Source of the DNA: CAYMAZ01 sp964428185 | GTDB lineage: Bacteria > Bacteroidota > Bacteroidia > Bacteroidales > DTU049 | DNA length: 19,728 bases | NCBI GenBank assembly: GCA_964428185.1 | Contig: CAYRXH010000044.1 | Location: forward strand, 1 to 19,728 | Direction of reading: 5' to 3' | Shown: positions 15,966 through 19,728 of the stretch, in pieces | How the letters are laid out: each line of letters starts with the position of its first letter | Position numbering within the stretch: the first letter of the stretch is position 1 | Notes under the pieces: generated by a model | What the model was told of the DNA's origin: nothing | Seen by the model: the letters and a program-made list of their open reading frames with translations, nothing else | Database searches by the model: none | Program-made: the position numbers and the translations under genes

Positions 15966-15986
15966 CTGCCTGAAATTTTCAGGCAG
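15966..15986. other. Strong hairpin between hcp and the cupin gene
   Basis: CTGCCTGAAA and TTTCAGGCAG form a nearly loopless 10-bp inverted repeat (8-bp stem with a 5-base loop in RNA). On the minus strand it is followed by TCTTCATT, not a real T-tract, so it is a poor intrinsic terminator. It may reduce read-through or protect the 3' end of a processed hcp message. Confidence 0.6.
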
Positions 15987-16002
15987 CCTTAAAATAAGAA
16001 TT

Positions 16003-17658
16003 TTAATTCAAAAAATCAACAACATCCTGTTCTGCTGTGGTAATCGTTCCGATACCGAACTGTTCAACAAGAACTTTTGTCACACTGGGTGATAAAAATG
16101 CAGGCAGAGTAGGTCCGAGATGAATGTTCTTCACTCCAAGATAAAGCAGAGCAAGAAGTACAATAACTGCTTTCTGTTCATACCATGCAATATTATAAAC
16201 AATGGGCAGCTTATTCACATCATCCAGTCCGAGGGCTTCTTTCAGTTTCAAAGCAATAACTGCAAGAGAATAGGAATCATTACACTGACCTGCATCAAGA
16301 ACTCTGGGAATACCATTAATATCACCAAGAGGCAGTTTATTATATCGGTATTTTGCACAACCAGCAGTAAGAATCACTGAATCTGCGGGGAGTTTCTCTG
16401 CAAATTCCGTATAGTATGAGCGACTGCCCATTCTTCCGTCACATCCTGCCATCACAACAAACTTTTTTATATTCCCTGCTTTCACTTCTCCCAGAACCTT
16501 ATCAGTCAGAGTCATCACCTGATTATGGGCAAAGCCCCCCACAATTTTTCCGGTTTCAATTTCTGAAGGAGGTGAACATTGTTTTGCATGCTCAATGATG
16601 GCAGAAAAGTCCTTCCTCCCACCTTCTGGTCGATCAGGAATATGTTGACTACCTGTGAGACCTGAAGAACCTGTGGTATAAATCCTGTCTGAATATGTGG
16701 CACTTTTATGTGGAGGGACTATACAATTGGTTGTAAACAAGACCGGACCATTGAAGGCTTCAAACTCTTCACGCTGGCGGTGCCATGCATTGCCATAATT
16801 TCCTGCAAAATTTTCATATTTTTTAAAGTATGGATAATAATGGGCAGGCAACATTTCACTGTGAGTATATACATCTACTCCTGTTCCTTTTGTCTGCTCC
16901 AGCAAATCTTCAAGATCACGAAGATCATGTCCGCTGATAAGAATTCCGGGATTATTCCGCACACCAATATTAACTTCTGTAATTTCCGGATTACCATATC
17001 TTCCTGTATTTGCACTGTCCAGCAATGCCATGGCATCAACACCGAATTTGCCTGTTTCCAAAACCAATGCGACAAGATCATCTGCAGTAAGCATATTGTC
17101 TGTAATAGAGGCCATTGCCTTTTGCATAAAATGGTAAATCTCCTTTTTCTCAAGCCCCAAATTATAGGCATGCTCTGCATAAGCGGCCATTCCTTTTACT
17201 CCATACAAAACAAGCTCTCTCAGAGATCTGATATCTTCATTTTCAGTACTGAGAACACCAACCGTCTGATTCTTCTTTTCAAATTCATCAACTGAAGTTG
17301 CATCCCAATTGGCAGATTCATGCAAAGTATTGTTCTGACCAATTATCCCTTCAGAGATAAGACGCTGACGAAAATTCCGCTTCAGTTCAAGTCCCTCTCG
17401 AATTCTCTCAATAATCGCCTCCTTATCAAAATTAGCATTGGTAATTGTGCTGAACAATGCCCGCATAATAAAATGATTAATCCTCTCATCAACAATTCCC
17501 TTTGTAATTCCTTCCTGTGACAGCACAGAAAGTCCTTTAACTACATAGATCAATAGATCCATCATATTGGACAGCTCATCCTGCTTGCCGCAAACACCTT
17601 TAATTGTACAGCCAGTTCCTTTGGCTGCTTCCTGACATTGAAAACAAAACATACTCAT
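16003..17658 (-). CDS. hcp: Hybrid-cluster protein / hydroxylamine reductase
   Basis: Hcp carries a [4Fe-4S] cluster and a hybrid Fe-S-O cluster. It reduces NO to N2O, or hydroxylamine to ammonia in vitro, and protects anaerobes against nitrosative stress. The 551-residue product has the N-terminal cluster motif Cys5-x2-Cys8-x8-Cys17-x5-Cys23, typical of class I enzymes. Hybrid-cluster ligands are all seen: His244 (SGHDLRDLE), Glu268, Cys312 (TTNCIVPP), Cys406 (AGCDGR), Cys434 (TAGCAKYRYN), Cys459 (DAGQCNDSYS) and Glu494 (YEQKA). No signal peptide, so cytosolic. The start at 17658 gives MSMFCFQCQE; a second ATG two codons later is equally usable. It follows the 4Fe-4S protein gene by 44 bases and replaces the E. 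coli hcp-hcr arrangement; no NADH-dependent Hcr is seen. Confidence 0.97.
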   Translation of the reverse strand: MSMFCFQCQEAAKGTGCTIKGVCGKQDELSNMMDLLIYVVKGLSVLSQEGITKGIVDERINHFIMRALFSTITNANFDKEAIIERIREGLELKRNFRQRLISEGIIGQNNTLHESANWDATSVDEFEKKNQTVGVLSTENEDIRSLRELVLYGVKGMAAYAEHAYNLGLEKKEIYHFMQKAMASITDNMLTADDLVALVLETGKFGVDAMALLDSANTGRYGNPEITEVNIGVRNNPGILISGHDLRDLEDLLEQTKGTGVDVYTHSEMLPAHYYPYFKKYENFAGNYGNAWHRQREEFEAFNGPVLFTTNCIVPPHKSATYSDRIYTTGSSGLTGSQHIPDRPEGGRKDFSAIIEHAKQCSPPSEIETGKIVGGFAHNQVMTLTDKVLGEVKAGNIKKFVVMAGCDGRMGSRSYYTEFAEKLPADSVILTAGCAKYRYNKLPLGDINGIPRVLDAGQCNDSYSLAVIALKLKEALGLDDVNKLPIVYNIAWYEQKAVIVLLALLYLGVKNIHLGPTLPAFLSPSVTKVLVEQFGIGTITTAEQDVVDFLN

Positions 17659-17676
17659 AAATCTTATTTTTTAAAA

Positions 17677-17691
17677 ATTAATACTATTAAT
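17677..17691. repeat. 15-bp AT-only palindrome before hcp
   Basis: ATTAATA and TATTAAT flank one central base in the 44-base gap between the 4Fe-4S protein gene and hcp. It is perfect but contains no G or C in its arms, in very AT-rich DNA, so chance is a fair explanation. No TAnnTTTG promoter box lies in this gap. Confidence 0.3.
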
Positions 17692-17702
17692 AAAATGTGT
17701 GA

Positions 17703-18569
17703 TTACATCCATTCCTCACTTAAAATATTCCCTTCAAGACTAACAATAATTTTCTTCACAGGCACTTTTCTTTCTGCCTGAGTCAGTGCTATCTGAACCA
17801 TCTGCAACAAGCCGCTGCAACATGGCACCTGCATCATCGCAATAGTTATGGTGTTAACCCTTCTCTCATCAATCAGGGCTCTGAGTTTCTCAACATAAAC
17901 TTCTTTTCCGCTATCCAGCTTGGGACAAGCAATAGCCAACATCTTTCCTGCAAGCATTTTCCCATGGAAATTATTCATTGCAAAAGGAACACAATCAGCT
18001 GCCAGCAATAAATCCTTTCCCTCAAACATCTGTGCTCCGGGATTAATCAGATGCAACTGAACAGGCCATTGCCTGAGCTGAGACGGTGCCGCTGAATCAT
18101 CCGCCCCAATTTTCACTTCCGGTTCAAATGAACGGGATAACGAACCCGGACAACTTCCTCCCCCATGAAAATGAATTTTTTCAAATTTCTGATGTGCCTC
18201 AACAGGCTTTAAAAAATCAGGATCAATGTTAATGCCCTTTTCCTTTAGTCTGCTTATCCCCTGCCTCACATATTCATGCTCGTTGTGATCGTGTAAATGT
18301 TTCAGGTGTGCTTTGATCGTTGCCTCTCCTTTGTCAATCATTCTGTCTATCACTTGTATTTCATCATATGGTTCAGCTTCACGTTCTTCAATTGTTATCG
18401 CTCCTTCCGGGCAATCTCCAATGCAGGCTCCGAGTCCATCACAATACAATTCACTGATCAGCCTTGCCTTACCATCTACAAGCTGCAATGCTCCCTCGTG
18501 GCAACCACTAACACAAAGCCCACACCCGTTACACAAATCTTCATCAATTTTAATAATTTGCCTTTTCAT
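17703..18569 (-). CDS. 4Fe-4S ferredoxin-type protein, probable Hcp electron donor
   Basis: The 288-residue product has a normal [4Fe-4S] motif at its start, Cys13-x2-Cys16-x2-Cys19-x3-Cys23. The second motif reads CDGLGACIGDCP, with Cys43, Cys49 and Cys53 but Leu46 in place of the second cysteine. This could hold a [3Fe-4S] or a site-differentiated [4Fe-4S] cluster. A histidine-rich stretch follows (His88, 91, 93, 95, 98), then HFHGGGSC near residue 140. The C-terminal half has Cys193, Cys215 (IACPKLD) and a vicinal Cys250-Cys251 (VPCCSGL). It has no signal peptide. Being first in the operon with hcp and no hcr in sight, it is a plausible electron donor or assembly partner for Hcp; this is inference from position. 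Confidence 0.85.
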   Translation of the reverse strand: MKRQIIKIDEDLCNGCGLCVSGCHEGALQLVDGKARLISELYCDGLGACIGDCPEGAITIEEREAEPYDEIQVIDRMIDKGEATIKAHLKHLHDHNEHEYVRQGISRLKEKGINIDPDFLKPVEAHQKFEKIHFHGGGSCPGSLSRSFEPEVKIGADDSAAPSQLRQWPVQLHLINPGAQMFEGKDLLLAADCVPFAMNNFHGKMLAGKMLAIACPKLDSGKEVYVEKLRALIDERRVNTITIAMMQVPCCSGLLQMVQIALTQAERKVPVKKIIVSLEGNILSEEWM

Positions 18570-18587
18570 ATTTATTTAATATTTTTG

Positions 18588-18599
18588 GTATTTAAATAC
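18588..18599. promoter_or_regulatory. 12-bp palindrome in the leader of the 4Fe-4S protein/hcp operon
   Basis: GTATTTAAATAC is a perfect palindrome lying about 11-22 bases downstream of the -7 box, close to the expected transcription start. It could be an operator for a repressor. A 12-bp palindrome in AT-rich DNA can arise by chance. Confidence 0.3.
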
Positions 18600-18609
18600 T
18601 TATTTTCTA

Positions 18610-18640
18610 CAAAAATACAAACATTTTTAATATTACCAAA
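18610..18640 (-). promoter_or_regulatory. Promoter of the 4Fe-4S protein-hcp-cupin operon
   Basis: On the minus strand TTTG (18637-18640) and TATTTTTG (18610-18617) are separated by exactly 19 bases, an ideal Bacteroidota promoter. The expected start is near 18603, giving a leader of about 35 bases to the ATG at 18569. Confidence 0.75.
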
Positions 18641-18647
18641 CATTTTT
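18618..18647. repeat. 11-bp direct repeat overlapping the hcp operon promoter
   Basis: CAAACATTTTT occurs at 18618-18628 and again at 18637-18647, 19 bases apart, which is nearly two helical turns. The second copy covers the -33 box and the first sits in the spacer next to the -7 box. It could be a tandem regulator site on one DNA face. Confidence 0.5.
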
Positions 18648-18660
18648 CAAAAAATTTTCA

Positions 18661-18695
18661 AAAAAAAAGGAGCTCACAATTAATAATAAGCTCCT
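18661..18695 (-). terminator. Intrinsic terminator of the T9SS surface-protein gene
   Basis: On the minus strand AGGAGCT (18689-18695) and AGCTCCT (18668-18674) form a 7-bp stem with a 14-base loop, followed by eight T (18661-18668). It lies 20 bases beyond the stop of the surface-protein gene and ends its transcript just before the promoter of the next operon. Confidence 0.85.
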
Positions 18696-18714
18696 CAATG
18701 TTGAAAAAAACTGA

Positions 18715-19728
18715 TTATTTCACCATCAATACTTCCCCAGTATAATATTCCGTAAGACCATTGACAAAAGTGACTTCAGCCTTCCAAATAAATACATTTG
18801 ACTGATTTGGAATTTCATCATCCACTTTTCCGTCCCAGCGTTCATCCATGCTGTGGGATTCCCAGACCAATTTACCCCATCGGTCGTAAACATAGAAATT
18901 AATTGCTTTAATACCAACTCCAACGGGTCCGAACTGGTCATTCTGGCCATTATCATTGGGAGAAAATGCATTGGGCACATAAAATGAAATATTGTAGAGT
19001 ATTTGAATCCATCTCAATGTAGAATCCCTGCATCCATACTGATTTGTAACGAGCAGATAGGCTTCAAACTGACCGGCCTGTTCATAGAGATGTGTTGGAT
19101 TGCTGTCGTAGCTGGTCCCGCCATCACCGAAATTCCAGTACCATTGGGTTGCACCAGTGGACTGATCTACAAATGTAATCAGGGAGTTCCCCAGCTCAGC
19201 AATTGACGGGGTTGCAATGAAGGATGCTACTGGTATAGGATATGCTTCAAGATAATTGGGTTTTGTAAGAGTTGCTGAGCAGCCAAAACTTGTCACCGCA
19301 GTCAGTGTTACATCGTATGTTCCGGCCTGGCTGAAAACTATTGAAGGATTGACCTGTGATGATGAACCGGCAGCACCGAAGGACCAAGAATATGTACTGA
19401 TTGGATCAGGTGAAACCACTTGATTTGTAAAAGCTACATTAAGAGGGATACATCCCTGAAGGGGATTTCCTGTGAAATCAACCTGTGGATTGGGATGCAC
19501 ATTGACAGTTGACGATGCAGTTCCAACGCAACCATTTACATCTGTTCCTGTAACAGTATATGTGGTAGTCATAGAAGGGGAAACATCGATTCCCTGAGAA
19601 TTCTGCCCGCTATCCCAGACATATGCATCTCCTCCCAATGCTGTCAGTTGAGAGTTTTCTCCCAGACAGATATCAGGTTCGGAGTTTGTGATTGTTATTG
19701 TGGGATCCGGGTTCACCTGCAAAGTAAT
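18715..19728 (-). CDS. Large PKD-domain surface protein with T9SS type B sorting domain (5' part outside window)
   Basis: The frame is open to the edge of the window, so only the C-terminal 337 residues are seen. The TTG at 19722 is unlikely to be the true start. From the left come a repeat with the segment DVSPSMTTTYTVTGTDVNGC, a PKD-like domain (YSWSFG), a classic PKD domain (WYWNFGDGG) and a short linker. The C-terminal domain of about 90 residues contains PNAFSPNDNGQNDQF, VYDRWGKLVWES and WDGK. This last domain is the gliding-motility-associated type B sorting signal (CHU_C) that directs export through the outer membrane by T9SS. The protein is probably a large secreted or cell-surface adhesin-like protein. 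It is monocistronic at its 3' end, with a strong terminator. Confidence 0.93.
   Translation of the reverse strand: MTLQVNPDPTITITNSEPDICLGENSQLTALGGDAYVWDSGQNSQGIDVSPSMTTTYTVTGTDVNGCVGTASSTVNVHPNPQVDFTGNPLQGCIPLNVAFTNQVVSPDPISTYSWSFGAAGSSSQVNPSIVFSQAGTYDVTLTAVTSFGCSATLTKPNYLEAYPIPVASFIATPSIAELGNSLITFVDQSTGATQWYWNFGDGGTSYDSNPTHLYEQAGQFEAYLLVTNQYGCRDSTLRWIQILYNISFYVPNAFSPNDNGQNDQFGPVGVGIKAINFYVYDRWGKLVWESHSMDERWDGKVDDEIPNQSNVFIWKAEVTFVNGLTEYYTGEVLMVK

Noticed and set aside
16708..17295. 195-residue plus-strand frame inside hcp
   Set aside because: It is antisense to the fully conserved Hcp coding region and shows no recognisable domain or start context.

Overview
The window looks like chromosomal DNA from a member of the Bacteroidota, probably class Bacteroidia. 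Four observations support this. The right-hand end codes for a protein with a type B C-terminal sorting domain of the type IX secretion system (T9SS). Several start regions carry the Bacteroidota promoter core TAnnTTTG, and two of those also have a TTTG -33 box at good spacing. Shine-Dalgarno sequences are largely absent. The DNA is AT-rich (roughly 40% GC by eye), with lipoproteins of Bacteroidota style. I see no rRNA, tRNA, CRISPR array, insertion sequence, phage gene or integration site, and little long non-coding space.

Layout. (1) 1-426: a short ribosomal protein of the bTHX family extended by a lysine/alanine/proline-rich tail that contains a 15-bp tandem repeat. A bidirectional terminator separates it from the next genes. 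(2) 475-3883, minus strand: a tightly packed operon, in transcription order a LolC/E-type permease, a family 2 glycosyltransferase and MiaA, with coding overlaps. (3) 4033-7433, plus strand: a NamZ/DUF1343 lipoprotein, then a polytopic TMTC-like membrane protein with C-terminal TPRs. (4) 7445-9663, minus strand: a TPR lipoprotein followed by a secreted M23 peptidase. (5) 9801-13427: a divergent pair, photolyase phrB (minus) and RNase R (plus).

(6) 13433-18569, minus strand: a nitrogen-oxide block, in transcription order an unusual 4Fe-4S protein, hybrid-cluster protein Hcp, a small cupin, NrfH and NrfA. NrfHA takes electrons from menaquinol and reduces nitrite to ammonia outside the inner membrane. 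Hcp removes NO or hydroxylamine in the cytoplasm, and the iron-sulfur protein is a plausible electron donor to it. A textbook promoter precedes the first gene. A second promoter lies between the cupin and nrfH, and its 18-bp spacer is almost filled by a 17-bp palindrome, which suggests separate control of nrfHA. (7) 18715-19728, minus strand: the C-terminal part of a large PKD-domain surface protein that runs off the window.

Most genes belong to known families. The parts most worth a second look are the bTHX-tail fusion, the nrfH promoter/operator, the iron-sulfur protein with one ligand cysteine replaced by leucine, and the TMTC-like protein. I did not find an unmistakably new system.
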